A DNA stretch of 64,000 nucleotides from Nocardia nova SH22a (lineage in GTDB: Bacteria > Actinomycetota > Actinomycetes > Mycobacteriales > Mycobacteriaceae): positions 620,001-684,000 of the forward strand of contig NZ_CP006850.1 of NCBI RefSeq assembly GCF_000523235.1, in the 5' to 3' direction. Numbering within the stretch: position 1 is the first letter of the stretch; each line of letters begins with the position of its first letter. Below, in pieces: positions 17,192 to 27,395 of this stretch. The notes beneath the pieces were generated by a model. That model was given only the letters and a program-made list of their open reading frames with translations, was not told where the DNA came from and searched no databases. The translations under genes were made by a program, and so were the position numbers.

Positions 17192-17836
17192 TCAGAATTC
17201 GGCGTGATCCTCGGGCTCGATGAGGGTGAATTCGGTATCGGCCGGGCGCATTTCGGAAAGCCGCCCGAAATAGATGCCCTGGGCCTGTGGCTCGATGATG
17301 CCGTAGTGGATCGGGACGGCGGTTCGCGGCGACACCGCGCGCAGATAGTCCACCGCCTCGCTGATCTTCATCCACGGCGCTGCCGCCGGAACGGCCAGCA
17401 CACCCACCGATACCGGCGGCACCCACAGTGAGTCGCCGGGGTGGACGAACTGCGCCGGATCGTCGGGGGTGCCGAGCTGGAAGACGGTGTTGTCGACCAC
17501 CGGCAGCTCCGGATGGATGACCGCGTGTTTGCCGCCACCGCCGGTGATCTGCAGGTCGCCGATGTTCACGATATTTCCCGCGTGCACGGCCTCCCAGGAT
17601 TCGCCGCGCTGCTGTGCGGTCTGGGGATCGCTGAGCAGGCGGGCGCTCGGATTGGCGTCGATCAGCGCCTCGATCCGGTTCGGATCGATGTGGTCGGGGT
17701 GCTGATGGGTGATCGCGATCGCGTCGAGTCCGGTGATGCCCTCGAATCCGTGCGAGAAGGTGCCCGGATCGAACAGGATCTTCACGCCGTCGAATTCGAC
17801 CAGGACGCAGGAGTGACCGAAGTGGGCGATGCGCAT
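17192..17836 (-). CDS. Metallo-beta-lactamase fold hydrolase
   Basis: A 214-residue cytosolic MBL-fold protein of the UlaG-like/YtkL group. THQHPDHID is the HxHxDH metal motif (residues about 43-51), GHSCVLVEFDGVKILFDPG opens the fold, and AVPIHYG near the C-terminus supplies another metal His. The substrate is unknown. ATG 17836 is preceded on the minus strand by TAGCGT at 17844-17849 with 7 nt between, indicating a leaderless start. It is convergent with the M20 gene, 4 bp apart. Confidence 0.87.
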   Translation of the reverse strand: MRIAHFGHSCVLVEFDGVKILFDPGTFSHGFEGITGLDAIAITHQHPDHIDPNRIEALIDANPSARLLSDPQTAQQRGESWEAVHAGNIVNIGDLQITGGGGKHAVIHPELPVVDNTVFQLGTPDDPAQFVHPGDSLWVPPVSVGVLAVPAAAPWMKISEAVDYLRAVSPRTAVPIHYGIIEPQAQGIYFGRLSEMRPADTEFTLIEPEDHAEF

Positions 17837-17843
17837 ACGTCCC

Positions 17844-17849
17844 ACGCTA
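17844..17849 (-). promoter_or_regulatory. -10 hexamer of leaderless MBL-fold gene
   Basis: On the minus strand TAGCGT lies 7 nt upstream of the ATG at 17836, and there is no Shine-Dalgarno. Confidence 0.5.
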
Positions 17850-17949
17850 GCCCGTGGTGCGGGTCCGTGCGGTGCGGCCCGGCGCGGCGCCCGCGAGCAG
17901 CGCCGATTAAGCTGTTGCGGTAATCCCCCACCAGCTTGAGGAGCAACGC

Positions 17950-18186
17950 GTGGCACGAGTTGTGGTCGAGGTGATGCCGAAGGCCGAGATCCTGGATCCG
18001 CAGGGTCAGGCCATCGTCGGTGCGCTCGGACGCCTGGGTTTCCCGGGTGTGTCGGATGTGCGGCAGGGCAAGCGGTTCGAACTCGACATCGACGGCAGCG
18101 TCAGCGATGCCGAACTCGAGAAGATCGCCGAGGGCCTGCTGGCCAACACCGTGATCGAGGACTGGAAAGTGGTGCGGCTGCCGTGA
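17950..18186 (+). CDS. purS: Phosphoribosylformylglycinamidine synthase subunit PurS
   Basis: The 78-residue PurS is the small bridging subunit of the three-part FGAM synthase (PurS-PurQ-PurL) in Gram-positive bacteria. [19 protein letters not shown] and [15 protein letters not shown] are family hallmarks. The GTG start has GAGGAG 6-7 nt upstream. The stop overlaps the purQ GTG start, so the two are coupled. The partner purL lies 4 kb downstream, separated by unrelated genes. Confidence 0.96.
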   Translation: MARVVVEVMPKAEILDPQGQAIVGALGRLGFPGVSDVRQGKRFELDIDGSVSDAELEKIAEGLLANTVIEDWKVVRLP

Positions 18187-18863
18187 GCACTGCGCGGATC
18201 GGCGTCATCACCTTCCCGGGCACGCTCGACGATGTGGACGCGGCGCGCGCGGTCCGGCTGTCCGGCGCCGAGGCCGTGAGCCTGTGGCATGCCGACGCCG
18301 ACCTGAAGGGTGTCGACGCGGTGATCGTGCCGGGCGGCTTCTCCTACGGCGACTATCTGCGGGCCGGCGCCATCGCGCGGTTCGCGCCGGTGATGGGCAA
18401 GGTCGTCGAGGCGGCCGGTAAGGGCATGCCGGTGCTGGGGATCTGCAACGGTTTCCAGGTGCTGTGCGAGGCCGGGCTGCTGCCGGGCGCGCTGACCCGC
18501 AACGAGGGCCTGCACTTCGTCTGCCGGGATCAGTGGCTGCGCGTCGAGTCCACCGCGACGGCATGGTCCTCGCGCTACGACGCCGACGCCCAGATCCTCA
18601 TCCCGGTCAAGAACGCCGAGGGGCGCTATCAGGCCTCCGACGCCGTGCTCGACGAGTTGGAGGGAGAGGGCCGCGTGGTGTTCCGCTACGCGGGCGGCAA
18701 CCCGAACGGTTCGCAGCGCGATATCGCGGGCATCGCCTCGGCGAACGGCCGCGTGGTCGGTCTGATGCCGCATCCGGAACATGCCACCGAACCGCTCACC
18801 GGCCCGAGTGACGACGGTCTGGGAATGTTCCTGTCGGTGCTCGACAGCCTGGTCGCCGCCTGA
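18183..18863 (+). CDS. purQ: FGAM synthase glutaminase subunit PurQ
   Basis: A 226-residue class I glutamine amidotransferase that supplies ammonia to PurL for FGAR to FGAM conversion. GICNGFQVL carries the catalytic Cys88. [20 protein letters not shown] is diagnostic of PurQ, and [11 protein letters not shown] carries the His/Glu of the triad. GTG at 18183 overlaps the end of purS by 4 bp. Confidence 0.97.
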   Translation: MSTARIGVITFPGTLDDVDAARAVRLSGAEAVSLWHADADLKGVDAVIVPGGFSYGDYLRAGAIARFAPVMGKVVEAAGKGMPVLGICNGFQVLCEAGLLPGALTRNEGLHFVCRDQWLRVESTATAWSSRYDADAQILIPVKNAEGRYQASDAVLDELEGEGRVVFRYAGGNPNGSQRDIAGIASANGRVVGLMPHPEHATEPLTGPSDDGLGMFLSVLDSLVAA

Positions 18864-18971
18864 GCCCTCCGGCACCGGAAAATCGCGTCGACCACGGTGA
18901 ACGCCGTGAATTCGGCCGCCCTCCCCACACCGCGACAAGCGGGCCCCGGTCCGCTTCGAGCGGGCGCTCAC

Positions 18972-19001
18972 AGAAGAAGAACATTCGGTACTCTTCTTTC
19001 T
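18972..19001. promoter_or_regulatory. Imperfect inverted repeat upstream of marR
   Basis: GAAGA at 18976-18980 and TCTTC at 18992-18996, embedded in longer A/G-rich and T/C-rich arms, form an imperfect dyad 17-36 bp before the MarR gene. MarR proteins commonly bind such a site in their own promoter. This is a weak call. Confidence 0.35.
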
Positions 19002-19012
19002 AGTCGAGCGAA

Positions 19013-19465
19013 ATGATGGGGCGTAAGAATATGTCGACGATGGTCAGTGGCGTCGCCACGCTGCACGGGGCGCTACGAGCCGCCGAACGCGGATGGCTTC
19101 GACATCTGGATACCGCGTTGTGCGCCCGGCAACTGACCGCCGACCAGTGGGCGATGCTGTCGAATCTGTCCGACAGCTCCGGCATCACCATGAGTGAGCT
19201 GGCCGTTCGCTCTCAGCTCGCGCCCTCGTCGGCCACCCGGCACGCCGATGCCCTGGCCGAGCGCGGCCTGATCTTCCGGATCGCCGCCGAGGACGATCGG
19301 CGCCGCATTCTCATCGGCCTGACCCATCGCGGGAAAGATCTGGTCGATTCGGTGCGCGAACAGGAAGCGCTCGCGGAAGAGGAATTGCGGAAACGAATCG
19401 GCAGCCGCAATCACGCGGAATTGCTGCGATTGCTCGAGTTGATGAACGAGACGCCCGCCGAATGA
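19013..19465 (+). CDS. MarR family transcriptional regulator
   Basis: A 150-residue winged helix-turn-helix regulator. DSSGITMSELAVRSQLAPSS is the recognition region, followed by TRHADALAERGLIFR and the wing DDRRRILIGLTHRGK, all typical of MarR. The target is not evident: purQ upstream and the M18 peptidase downstream, which has its own leaderless promoter, are both unlikely. ATG at 19013 or 19031 could be the start. A dyad just upstream may be its operator. Confidence 0.85.
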   Translation: MMGRKNMSTMVSGVATLHGALRAAERGWLRHLDTALCARQLTADQWAMLSNLSDSSGITMSELAVRSQLAPSSATRHADALAERGLIFRIAAEDDRRRILIGLTHRGKDLVDSVREQEALAEEELRKRIGSRNHAELLRLLELMNETPAE

Positions 19466-19500
19466 TCATTACGAATAATCCGGGCAATTCCGGCGGCCGT

Positions 19501-19506
19501 TAGGAT
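19501..19506 (+). promoter_or_regulatory. -10 hexamer of leaderless M18 peptidase gene
   Basis: TAGGAT ends 6 nt before the ATG at 19513, with no Shine-Dalgarno. Confidence 0.6.
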
Positions 19507-19512
19507 TGCGGC

Positions 19513-20802
19513 ATGTCGGTCCCCACTACCGCGACTGCGTCCGGATTATGCGCCTTCGTCGACTCTTCTCCGTCCCCGTTTCACGTGTGCCGCACCGCCG
19601 CAGCGGAATTGGCGGCGCACGGATTCACCGAGCTGCCCGAGACGCGGCCCTGGACCCGGACGGAGGCGATCGGACGCTACTTCGTGATCCGCGGCGGTTC
19701 GCTGGTGGCCTGGGTGAGCGGCAAGCGGAATCCGGCCGGGGCGTTCCGCGTGGTCGGCGCCCATACCGACAGCCCGAATCTGCGGGTCAAGCAGCATCCC
19801 GATCTCGCGGTGGCGGGCTGGCAGCTGATCGGCCTCGAACCGTACGGCGGGGCCTGGCTCAACTCCTGGCTGGACCGGGATCTGGGGATCTCCGGGCGGC
19901 TCACCGTGCGCGCCGGTGACGGGCTCGGGGAGCGGCTGGTGCGGATCGACGATCCGCTGGTGCGGGTGCCGCAGCTGGCGATCCATCTGTCCGAGGACCG
20001 GCGCGGGGTCACCCTCGATCCGCAGCGGCACGTCAACGGGATCTGGGGTCTGGGCGAGCGGCCGCGCTCGTTCATCACCTACGTCGCCGAGTGGGCGGGC
20101 GTGCCGGTGGACGATGTCCTCGGCTGGGAGCTGATGACCCACGATCTGGAACCGAGCCGGTTGGTGGGCCGGGACCAGGATCTGGTGAGCGCGCCGCGGC
20201 TGGACAATCAGGCCACCTGCTATGCGGGGCTGCGGGCCTTCCTGGCCGCCGCGGATACCGCCGGCGACACCACCCCGGTACTGGCGATGTTCGATCACGA
20301 GGAGGTCGGCAGCCAGTCCGATCGCGGTGCGCAGTCGGATCTGCTGCCCGCGATCCTGGAGCGGATCGTGCTGGCTCGCGGCGGCGGTCGCGCGGATTAC
20401 CTTGCGGCCCTTGCGGGCTCGATCTGCGCCTCCGGCGACATGGCACACGCCACCCATCCGAACTATCCCGAGCGGCACGAACCCGCCCATCGCATCGAGG
20501 TCGGCGGCGGACCGGTGCTGAAGGTGAACCAGAACCTGCGCTACGCCACCGACGCGGTGGGCGCCGGGGCCTTCGCCCTCGCCTGCGCCCAGGCCGGTGT
20601 GCCGTTGCAGCGATATGTGCACCGGGCGGATCTGCCGTGCGGATCGACCATCGGCCCGATGACCGCCGCCCGCACCGGGATGCCGACCGTCGATGTGGGC
20701 GCGCCGCAGCTGGCGATGCATTCGGCGCGTGAGCTGATGGGCGCCGACGATGTGGGCGCCTACGCCGCGGCGCTGGCGGCCTTCCTCGCACCCGGCCGGT
20801 AG
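19513..20802 (+). CDS. M18 family aminopeptidase
   Basis: A 429-residue cytosolic, dodecamer-forming zinc aminopeptidase (aspartyl aminopeptidase family; the M. tuberculosis counterpart Rv0800 is called PepC, an M18 enzyme rather than a cysteine protease). [14 protein letters not shown] supplies the first zinc His and Asp. [14 protein letters not shown] carries the catalytic Glu. [15 protein letters not shown] and GSTIGP are later family motifs. The start is set by a TAGGAT box 6 nt upstream. The 3' end overlaps the convergent glycosyltransferase gene by 43 bp. Confidence 0.93.
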   Translation: MSVPTTATASGLCAFVDSSPSPFHVCRTAAAELAAHGFTELPETRPWTRTEAIGRYFVIRGGSLVAWVSGKRNPAGAFRVVGAHTDSPNLRVKQHPDLAVAGWQLIGLEPYGGAWLNSWLDRDLGISGRLTVRAGDGLGERLVRIDDPLVRVPQLAIHLSEDRRGVTLDPQRHVNGIWGLGERPRSFITYVAEWAGVPVDDVLGWELMTHDLEPSRLVGRDQDLVSAPRLDNQATCYAGLRAFLAAADTAGDTTPVLAMFDHEEVGSQSDRGAQSDLLPAILERIVLARGGGRADYLAALAGSICASGDMAHATHPNYPERHEPAHRIEVGGGPVLKVNQNLRYATDAVGAGAFALACAQAGVPLQRYVHRADLPCGSTIGPMTAARTGMPTVDVGAPQLAMHSARELMGADDVGAYAAALAAFLAPGR

Positions 20803-22052
20803 GCGATCGCCGCGATCACCAGCGCGGCGAAGGCCACCAGCACATAGCTGCTGCCGATGATCTGCTCCCACCAGCTCCAGCGCAGTTCGCGATCGGCGTT
20901 GTGCGGGAGCAGCCATTGCGGGCCGACCATGAACATCACGGTGAGCGCGGTGGTCAGCGCGATCCACAGCCGTCGCTTGCGCAGCGAGGTGCTGTCGCCG
21001 GTCGGCATGCGGGCGATCAGATCGCCCGCGACCAGCAGCGCCGGTGCGATCCACACCCAGTGATGCGACCACGACACCGGGGAGACGAGCAGCACCGCCG
21101 CCGAGTTGACCAGCAGCGCCGACACATTGTGCCCGTTGTCCAGCAGCCGCTTCATCCACAGCGCGGCCAGGCCGATCGCGATCAGCGACAACAGGATCCA
21201 GATGACGGTGGCCGCCGAATCGGAGACCCCGAGCCGGAATGCGAAACCCTTGAGCGACTGGTTGCCCGCGTACTGCGGCGGCCCGATCCGGCCGGTGTCG
21301 GCGAGGGTGTGGAACCAGTACTCGGTGGAATCGCTGGGGAACAGCAGGAAGCCCACCGCGATCGCGCCGACGGCCGAGCCGATGAGTGTCGCGCACGCCC
21401 GCCAGTCCCGCCGCAGCAGGAAATACAGCAGATAGCCACCCGGAATCAGCTTCACCGACACGGTGATGCCGATCAGCATGCCGCGCGGCCAGAACGGCTT
21501 GCGGACCAGGGCGTCCAGGGCGACCGCGACCATCAGGATCAGATTGATCTGGCCGAAGTTGTAGGTCTGGCGCACGGGCTCGGACAGGCCGAGTACCGCG
21601 AGCGCGCCGATGAGCAGGATCAGCCGGGTGGTCCGGTCCATATCCGGCCGGATGCGATCGAGTACCAGCCACATCGTCACGGCCAGCGCGGCCATCGAGG
21701 TGATCAGCACCAGACATTGGGCCGGGATCAGCGGCATCAGCGCGAGTGGTGCGAAGAACAGCGCGGCCAGCGGCGGATAGGTGAACGGCAGTCCGATCCC
21801 GCCGACCGGGGGCATGGGGCCGTACAGGTCGCCGCCGTCGAGCCAGGTGCGCGCACCGTTGCGGTAGACCTGCAGATCGATGAACCCACCCCAGGTGTGC
21901 GAGATCAGCGACACGATCGCCGAGACGACGAACAGCGCGATCGCGATCATCAGCAACCGGCGCCGGCGGGTCGTCAGTGTCCCGGAGGACCGCTCGGCAG
22001 TGGCGGTCACAGGCAATTCGTCCGGGTCCGCGACCCTGGATCGATCGTTCAC
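20760..22052 (-). CDS. GT87-type membrane glycosyltransferase (DUF2029)
   Basis: A 430-residue polytopic protein with about ten membrane segments, like the polyprenyl-phosphate-mannose-dependent alpha-mannosyltransferases of the actinobacterial envelope. [20 protein letters not shown] and the following [16 protein letters not shown] match the first periplasmic loop, where the catalytic Asp lies. [11 protein letters not shown] is a late conserved motif. GTG 22052 follows TACGCT by 6 nt on the minus strand, so the mRNA is probably leaderless. A role in lipomannan or related glycan synthesis is inferred from the family. Confidence 0.85.
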   Translation of the reverse strand: MNDRSRVADPDELPVTATAERSSGTLTTRRRRLLMIAIALFVVSAIVSLISHTWGGFIDLQVYRNGARTWLDGGDLYGPMPPVGGIGLPFTYPPLAALFFAPLALMPLIPAQCLVLITSMAALAVTMWLVLDRIRPDMDRTTRLILLIGALAVLGLSEPVRQTYNFGQINLILMVAVALDALVRKPFWPRGMLIGITVSVKLIPGGYLLYFLLRRDWRACATLIGSAVGAIAVGFLLFPSDSTEYWFHTLADTGRIGPPQYAGNQSLKGFAFRLGVSDSAATVIWILLSLIAIGLAALWMKRLLDNGHNVSALLVNSAAVLLVSPVSWSHHWVWIAPALLVAGDLIARMPTGDSTSLRKRRLWIALTTALTVMFMVGPQWLLPHNADRELRWSWWEQIIGSSYVLVAFAALVIAAIAYRPGARKAASAAA

Positions 22053-22058
22053 CGGCTC

Positions 22059-22064
22059 AGCGTA
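22059..22064 (-). promoter_or_regulatory. -10 hexamer of leaderless glycosyltransferase gene
   Basis: Minus-strand TACGCT lies 6 nt upstream of the GTG at 22052. Confidence 0.5.
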
Positions 22065-22209
22065 CCGGTGGAAGGGTGCTGCCTGGTCGGGCCGGGTTCG
22101 GCCCGCATAGACTGAACGGGACTTCCACCCGCCAGCATTTCGTCTCACACTCCAGCGCCGGAGATCGTAGCTGCACGTTTGCCCGGCCGAAAGGACCTTG
22201 GTACCCACC

Positions 22210-24504
22210 GTGACTGTCCACGTCGACACCGTCAGCGCCGCCGCAGCCACCCCGGATACCCCGCAGCCGTACAAGGAGCTGGGTCTCAAGGACGACGAAT
22301 ACGCCCGGATCCGAGACATTCTCGGCCGCCGCCCCACCGACGCCGAACTGGCGATGTACTCGGTGATGTGGAGTGAGCACTGCTCCTACAAGTCCTCGAA
22401 GGTGCATCTGCGCTACTTCGGCGAGACCACCACCGACGAGATGCGCGCCGCCATGCTCGCCGGAATCGGCGAGAACGCGGGCGTGGTGGACATCGGCGAC
22501 GGCTGGGCGGTCACCTTCAAGGTCGAGAGCCACAACCACCCGTCCTATGTCGAGCCGTACCAGGGCGCGGCTACCGGCGTCGGCGGCATCGTGCGCGACA
22601 TCATGGCGATGGGCGCGCGGCCGATCGCGGTGATGGATCAGTTGCGTTTCGGTGCGGCCGATCACCCCGACACCCGGCGCGTGGTCGACGGTGTCGTGCG
22701 CGGCGTCGGTGGGTACGGCAACTCCCTCGGCCTGCCCAATGTCGGCGGCGAGACCGTCTTCGATCCGTCCTACCAGGGCAATCCGCTGGTCAACGCGCTG
22801 TGCGCGGGTGTGATGCGGGTGGAGGATCTGCATCTGGCCTTCGCCTCGGGCACCGGCAACAAGATCGTGCTCTTCGGCGCGCGCACCGGCCTCGACGGTA
22901 TCGGCGGCGTGTCGGTGCTGGCCTCGGACACCTTCTCGGGAGACGAATCCGGTTCCGGCCGTAAGAAACTGCCGAGTGTCCAGGTCGGTGACCCGTTCGC
23001 CGAGAAGGTGCTCATCGAGTGCTGTCTCGAGCTGTACCACGCCGGTCTGGTGGTGGGCATCCAGGATCTCGGCGGCGCCGGATTGTCCTGTGCCACTTCG
23101 GAACTGGCGGCGGCCGGGGACGGCGGCATGCGCATCGATCTGGACCGGGTGCCGCTGCGCGCGGCGAATATGACCCCCGCGGAGATCCTGTCCAGTGAGT
23201 CCCAGGAGCGCATGTGCGCGGTGGTGACGCCGGAGAACGTCGACGCGTTCATGGACGTCTGCCGCAAATGGGATGTGCTGGCCACTGTGATCGGTGAGGT
23301 CACCGACGGTGAGCGCCTGGTGGTGAACTGGCACGGCGAGACCGTGGTGGATGTGCCGCCGCGTACCGTCGCCCACGAAGGACCGGTCTACGAGCGCCCG
23401 GTGCAGCGTCCGGAGGAACAGGACGCGCTGGTCGCCGATACCACCGCGGGTCTGAATCGTCCCAAGTCCGGTGACGAACTGCGGGTCGCGGCGCTGAAAC
23501 TGATCTCGAGCCCGCAGCTGTGCAGCCGCAAGTGGATCGTCGAGCAGTACGACCGCTACGTGCGCGGCAACACCGTGCTGGCCGAGAACGCCGATGCCGG
23601 TGTCATCCGCATCGACGAGACCTCCGGCCGCGGCATCTCACTGGCCACCGACGCCTCGGGCCGCTACACCAAACTCGACCCCTACGCCGGTGCGCAGCTG
23701 GCGCTGGCCGAGGCCTACCGCAATGTCGCGAGCACCGGCGCCACGCCGAAGGCGGTCACGAACTGCCTGAACTTCGGCTCCCCCGAGGATCCGGGCGTGA
23801 TGTGGCAGTTCCAGCAGGCCGTGCGCGGTCTCGCGGACGGCTGTGTGGCACTGGGGATTCCGGTCACCGGCGGCAATGTGAGCTTCTACAACCAGACCGG
23901 GCAGACCGCGATCCTGCCGACCCCGGTGGTCGGCGTCCTGGGCGTGATCGACGATGTGCACCGCCGCATCCCCACCGGCCTGGGCAGTGAGCCCGGCGAG
24001 ACGCTGATCCTGCTGGGCGAGACCCGCGACGAATTCGACGGTTCGATCTGGTCGCAGGTCGAGCACGATCATCTGGGTGGTGTCCCGCCGCGCGTCGACT
24101 TCGCCCGCGAGCAGCTGCTGGCCGAGGTGCTGACCGCTGGTTCGCGTGACGGAATGATCAGTGCCGCACACGATCTCAGCGAGGGCGGTCTGATCCAGGC
24201 GGTCGTGGAGGCGGCCCTGGCCGGTGAAACCGGTTGCCGCATCCTGCTTCCGGAAGACGCCGACCCGTTCGTCACCCTGTTCTCCGAATCGGCCGGTCGG
24301 GTGCTGGTCGCGGTACCGCGGTCGGAGGAGACCCGCTTCACCAAGATGTGCACCGCCCGCGAATTGCCGTGGGTGCGTATCGGTGTGGTGGATCAGGGTT
24401 CGGATTCGGTCGAGGTGCAGGGTCAGTTCTCGGTCACCCTGGACGAACTGCGCACCACGCACGAAGCGACGTTGCCCGCCCTGTTCGGCACGAGCGCGGA
24501 ATAG
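22210..24504 (+). CDS. purL: Phosphoribosylformylglycinamidine synthase subunit PurL
   Basis: The ATP-dependent synthetase subunit converts FGAR plus ammonia from PurQ to FGAM. At about 764 residues it is the small, PurS-dependent PurL type. [36 protein letters not shown] and GDGWAVTFK are nucleotide-binding motifs of the first half. [17 protein letters not shown] and [13 protein letters not shown] mark the second half. GTG 22210 gives a normal N-terminus; a TTG at 22198 is an alternative, but its AAAGGA is only 2 nt away. TAGACT at about 22108 may be the -10 box. Confidence 0.96.
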   Translation: MTVHVDTVSAAAATPDTPQPYKELGLKDDEYARIRDILGRRPTDAELAMYSVMWSEHCSYKSSKVHLRYFGETTTDEMRAAMLAGIGENAGVVDIGDGWAVTFKVESHNHPSYVEPYQGAATGVGGIVRDIMAMGARPIAVMDQLRFGAADHPDTRRVVDGVVRGVGGYGNSLGLPNVGGETVFDPSYQGNPLVNALCAGVMRVEDLHLAFASGTGNKIVLFGARTGLDGIGGVSVLASDTFSGDESGSGRKKLPSVQVGDPFAEKVLIECCLELYHAGLVVGIQDLGGAGLSCATSELAAAGDGGMRIDLDRVPLRAANMTPAEILSSESQERMCAVVTPENVDAFMDVCRKWDVLATVIGEVTDGERLVVNWHGETVVDVPPRTVAHEGPVYERPVQRPEEQDALVADTTAGLNRPKSGDELRVAALKLISSPQLCSRKWIVEQYDRYVRGNTVLAENADAGVIRIDETSGRGISLATDASGRYTKLDPYAGAQLALAEAYRNVASTGATPKAVTNCLNFGSPEDPGVMWQFQQAVRGLADGCVALGIPVTGGNVSFYNQTGQTAILPTPVVGVLGVIDDVHRRIPTGLGSEPGETLILLGETRDEFDGSIWSQVEHDHLGGVPPRVDFAREQLLAEVLTAGSRDGMISAAHDLSEGGLIQAVVEAALAGETGCRILLPEDADPFVTLFSESAGRVLVAVPRSEETRFTKMCTARELPWVRIGVVDQGSDSVEVQGQFSVTLDELRTTHEATLPALFGTSAE

Positions 24505-24511
24505 GGCGGAC

Positions 24512-24538
24512 GGCCGCACGGTGTCTCACTGTGCGGCC
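24512..24538. terminator. Hairpin shared by convergent purL and yiaAB-like gene
   Basis: GGCCGCAC at 24512-24519 pairs with GTGCGGCC at 24531-24538. The hairpin lies just after the purL stop and overlaps the last codons and stop of the convergent gene, so it could terminate both. Confidence 0.6.
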
Positions 24539-24813
24539 TTCAGCGGATCGTATTCGGCCATCAGCCGTTCCATCCGCGCCTCGTCGATGCGCTGGTGGAC
24601 GCGCTGGGACTCGGCCTGATCGCGAACCACCTTGGCGAGCGTGAAAGTGCTGCTGACCAGGAACAATCCCGCCATCAGCAGGAATCCGCGCTGCCAGAGA
24701 TCCAGTGGCAGGTAGAGGATTCCGAGGCAGGTGCCGACGAAACTTACTCCGAAGGCGATCGCGGCCTGGGCGAGGAAGGCGGGCGTGCTCTTCTGCTGGG
24801 GGTTGGTACTCAT
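24526..24813 (-). CDS. YiaA/YiaB family two-helix membrane protein
   Basis: A 95-residue inner-membrane protein with two hydrophobic helices (AFLAQAAIAFGVSFVGTCLG and LWQRGFLLMAGLFLVSSTFT) separated by a short loop, the layout of the yiaA/B domain. The C-terminal third is charged and probably cytoplasmic. The function of the family is unknown. It is divergent from the large membrane hydrolase at 24956 and convergent with purL. Confidence 0.85.
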   Translation of the reverse strand: MSTNPQQKSTPAFLAQAAIAFGVSFVGTCLGILYLPLDLWQRGFLLMAGLFLVSSTFTLAKVVRDQAESQRVHQRIDEARMERLMAEYDPLKAAQ

Positions 24814-24955
24814 ACCGTCGAGTGTGCGGTCGCGGGGTCTTCGCGCACGCGCGTAGAACTACTCGAGTGCTCCGGGTAATTCCCGATGCGGGGAGTTGTC
24901 TGCCTCACGTGCCGAGGTCCGGCGGATTCCCGGTGGCGACCGCCATACTTGACGG

Positions 24956-26713
24956 GTGCTCGAAACCGCCGAGACTCTCACAACGCTGCGCACGCGCGGC
25001 GTTGTCGTCTATCGGCGGTGTCTGCGGTTGCTGCGGCGCCTCGAGGACGACATCATCGCCCTCAACTACGTGGGACTGGTGACCGCGACCGTCTTCTTCG
25101 CCTGGTCGGTCACCCCGTCACTGCTGCCGCGCGACTGGATGTTCCAGGGCCTGATCAGTGGTTTCAACGCGGTCGTCGGGTACGGCCTCGGCTGTGTGCT
25201 CGAATGGGGCTTCCGTAAGCTCGTCCGCCCGCGCCTGCGCTTCCGCACCCCGTCGGTGCGGATCCGCTACGCGGTGAAGGTGACGATCCTGGTGATCTGC
25301 GTCCTCACCGCGATGTACATGCTGGTCCTGTCGGCCGACTGGCAGCGCCAGATCTCCGGCCTGATGGACATGGAAGGCACGACCCGCGCGGCCTATCTGC
25401 GCACGGGGGCACTGAGTCTCGCGGTCGGCGCGCTCGTGGTCGCGATCTACCGGACGCTGCGCTTGATCGTCGGATTCTTCGCCCGGCTGCTGAGCCGATG
25501 GGTGCGGGTGCCCTCCCAGCTGGCCCCGAGCGTCGGCGCGATCGTCCTGGCGGTGGTGGCGGTGCTGCTGTTCAACGGTGTGCTGTCGGAAGCACTGTTC
25601 AGCGTGGCGAATTCGGCGTTCAGTGTGCGCAACGACAAGATGACGCCGTACGCGGTCCAGCCCACCGAGCCCGAGCGGTCCGGCAGCCCGCAATCGCTGG
25701 CGAAGTGGGACACCCTGGGATCGGAGGGCCGCTGGTTCGTGGCGAACGGGCCGGACGCCTTCCGGATCGGCGCGGTCACGGGTAAGCCCGCGCATGAACC
25801 GATCCGGGTCTATGTCGGGCTCGGTTCGGCGGGGGAGGATCAGACCCAGGAACAGCTGGCGGTCGCCGAACTGCAGCGGACGCACGCCTTCGATCGCAAG
25901 GTGCTGGCGATCGTCACGACCACCGGAACGGGCTGGGTGAACTCGACCACCGCGGGCGCGCTCGAGTACATGTACGGCGGCGACACCGCCATCGTGGCCT
26001 CGCAGTACTCCTATCTGCCCAGTGTGCTGTCCTTCCTCGCCGACCGTGAGAAGGTCGCCGCGGCGGGGAGGAAGATGTTCGACGCCGTCTACGCGGCGTG
26101 GTCGCAGCGGCCGCCGCAATCACGGCCGAAACTGCTGGTGTACGGGGAGAGTCTGGGATCGCAGGGGTCGGAATCGGCCTTCGGCGGACTGGCCGATCTG
26201 CGGGCGAAGGTCGACGGTGCGCTGTGGGTCGGGCCGCCGAATTCGAATCGGCTCTGGAAACAGTTCGTCCAGCGTCGCGACCCCGGCACCCGCGAGGTCG
26301 AGCCGATCTACGCCGACGGCCTGACCGTCCGATTCGCCTCCGGCGCACCGGATTTGAATAAACCCTCACCGGAGTGGCGGCAGCCGCGCATCGCGTATCT
26401 GCAACATCCCTCCGACCCCATCGTCTGGTGGTCGCCGGATCTGATCTTCTCCCAGCCGGATTGGCTGTCGGAGCGCCGCGGTTCGGATGTGTCGACGCAG
26501 ATGCGATGGTGGCCGCTGGTCACCTTCTGGCAGGTGGCCGCGGATCTGACCAATGCCCAGGGCGTCAGCGACGGGCACGGGCACAATTACGGGACCCTGG
26601 TCCTCGACGGGTGGGCGGCGGTACTGCCGCCGCCCGGGTGGAATCCGCAGCTGGAGGAGAACATCCGGACGCAGCTGGAGTTGTCGGAAGCGTATGAACG
26701 CGCGGTGAAGTAG
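24956..26713 (+). CDS. Membrane-bound alpha/beta-hydrolase family protein (Abhydrolase_9-like)
   Basis: A 585-residue protein with an N-terminal region of four to five membrane helices (residues about 30-225) and a C-terminal alpha/beta-hydrolase domain. LLVYGESLGSQGSESAFGG contains the nucleophile elbow GESLGS. DGHGHNYG near the C-terminus supplies the likely catalytic His. NPQLEENIRTQLEL is a terminal helix. Proteins with this two-part layout are widespread in mycolata but uncharacterised. The GTG at 24956 follows TACTTG by about 6-7 nt, so the mRNA is probably leaderless. Confidence 0.85.
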   Translation: MLETAETLTTLRTRGVVVYRRCLRLLRRLEDDIIALNYVGLVTATVFFAWSVTPSLLPRDWMFQGLISGFNAVVGYGLGCVLEWGFRKLVRPRLRFRTPSVRIRYAVKVTILVICVLTAMYMLVLSADWQRQISGLMDMEGTTRAAYLRTGALSLAVGALVVAIYRTLRLIVGFFARLLSRWVRVPSQLAPSVGAIVLAVVAVLLFNGVLSEALFSVANSAFSVRNDKMTPYAVQPTEPERSGSPQSLAKWDTLGSEGRWFVANGPDAFRIGAVTGKPAHEPIRVYVGLGSAGEDQTQEQLAVAELQRTHAFDRKVLAIVTTTGTGWVNSTTAGALEYMYGGDTAIVASQYSYLPSVLSFLADREKVAAAGRKMFDAVYAAWSQRPPQSRPKLLVYGESLGSQGSESAFGGLADLRAKVDGALWVGPPNSNRLWKQFVQRRDPGTREVEPIYADGLTVRFASGAPDLNKPSPEWRQPRIAYLQHPSDPIVWWSPDLIFSQPDWLSERRGSDVSTQMRWWPLVTFWQVAADLTNAQGVSDGHGHNYGTLVLDGWAAVLPPPGWNPQLEENIRTQLELSEAYERAVK

Positions 26714-26759
26714 TGGTGCGGCGTATCTTCGACCTCCGCGCGGGGAAGCTGAGGCTCTC

Positions 26760-27395
26760 GTGGTGAAGTCGTCGCGGGTGGGGCTGCGGGCTGTGGGCGG
26801 GGCCGCGCTGGCTCTCCTGTGGAGCAATGTGGTGTTACCGCGCAGCGGGTTGGGGATTCGGGGCCGCACCCTCGCCAATGCCGCGTTCGCCACGGGGTAC
26901 ACGTCGGCCTTGGGCGGGCGACCGAATTGGGGGTCCGCGCGTGGATGGCGCTGGGGCGCAGCGGCATCAGGTGTCATCGGCGCCGGATATGCGGCAGCCC
27001 TGGCGATCCCACCGGTCCGGGAACGGCTGGCTGTCACCACCGATCGAGCACCGGAAGTCGGTGTGGTGGAATGGGTGACCATCCACATTCCGCTGGGCAC
27101 CGCATACAGCGAGGAGGCGATCTTCCGCGGCACGCTGGACCCGCTGCTGGAGCAGGCGGCCGGACCGATGGGCAAGTGGTGCGGCGCACTGATTTTCGGC
27201 CTGTGGCACATCCACCCCGGCCGAGCCGCAGGTGACAACGTGGCAGCCACCATCGCCGCGACGACACTCGGCGGCCTGTTCTTCTCCTGGCTGCGCCACC
27301 GAACGGACAGCGCCACCGCCCCCGCCCTGGCTCACCTGGCCGTCAATGCCGGGGGCGCCCTGGCACCCCGGGTGGCGCGTGCCCTGGGGACCTGA
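26760..27395 (+). CDS. CPBP family intramembrane metalloprotease (CAAX/Abi type)
   Basis: A 211-residue polytopic protein. SEEAIFRGTLDPLL holds the EExxxR motif, IFGLWHIHPG the second-motif His, and LAHLAVNAGGAL the third motif (HxxxN/D), all ligands of the glutamate-intramembrane-protease active site. Family members cleave prenylated proteins or peptides or act as bacteriocin immunity proteins; the substrate here is unknown. Tandem GTGs at 26760 and 26763 form the start. It follows the membrane hydrolase by 46 bp and may be cotranscribed. Confidence 0.87.
   Translation: MVKSSRVGLRAVGGAALALLWSNVVLPRSGLGIRGRTLANAAFATGYTSALGGRPNWGSARGWRWGAAASGVIGAGYAAALAIPPVRERLAVTTDRAPEVGVVEWVTIHIPLGTAYSEEAIFRGTLDPLLEQAAGPMGKWCGALIFGLWHIHPGRAAGDNVAATIAATTLGGLFFSWLRHRTDSATAPALAHLAVNAGGALAPRVARALGT

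Noticed and set aside
25345..25380. Additional copy of the 73-bp repeat (GCCTGATGG inside the membrane hydrolase gene)
   Set aside because: Only 9 bases match; the rest is ordinary coding sequence.
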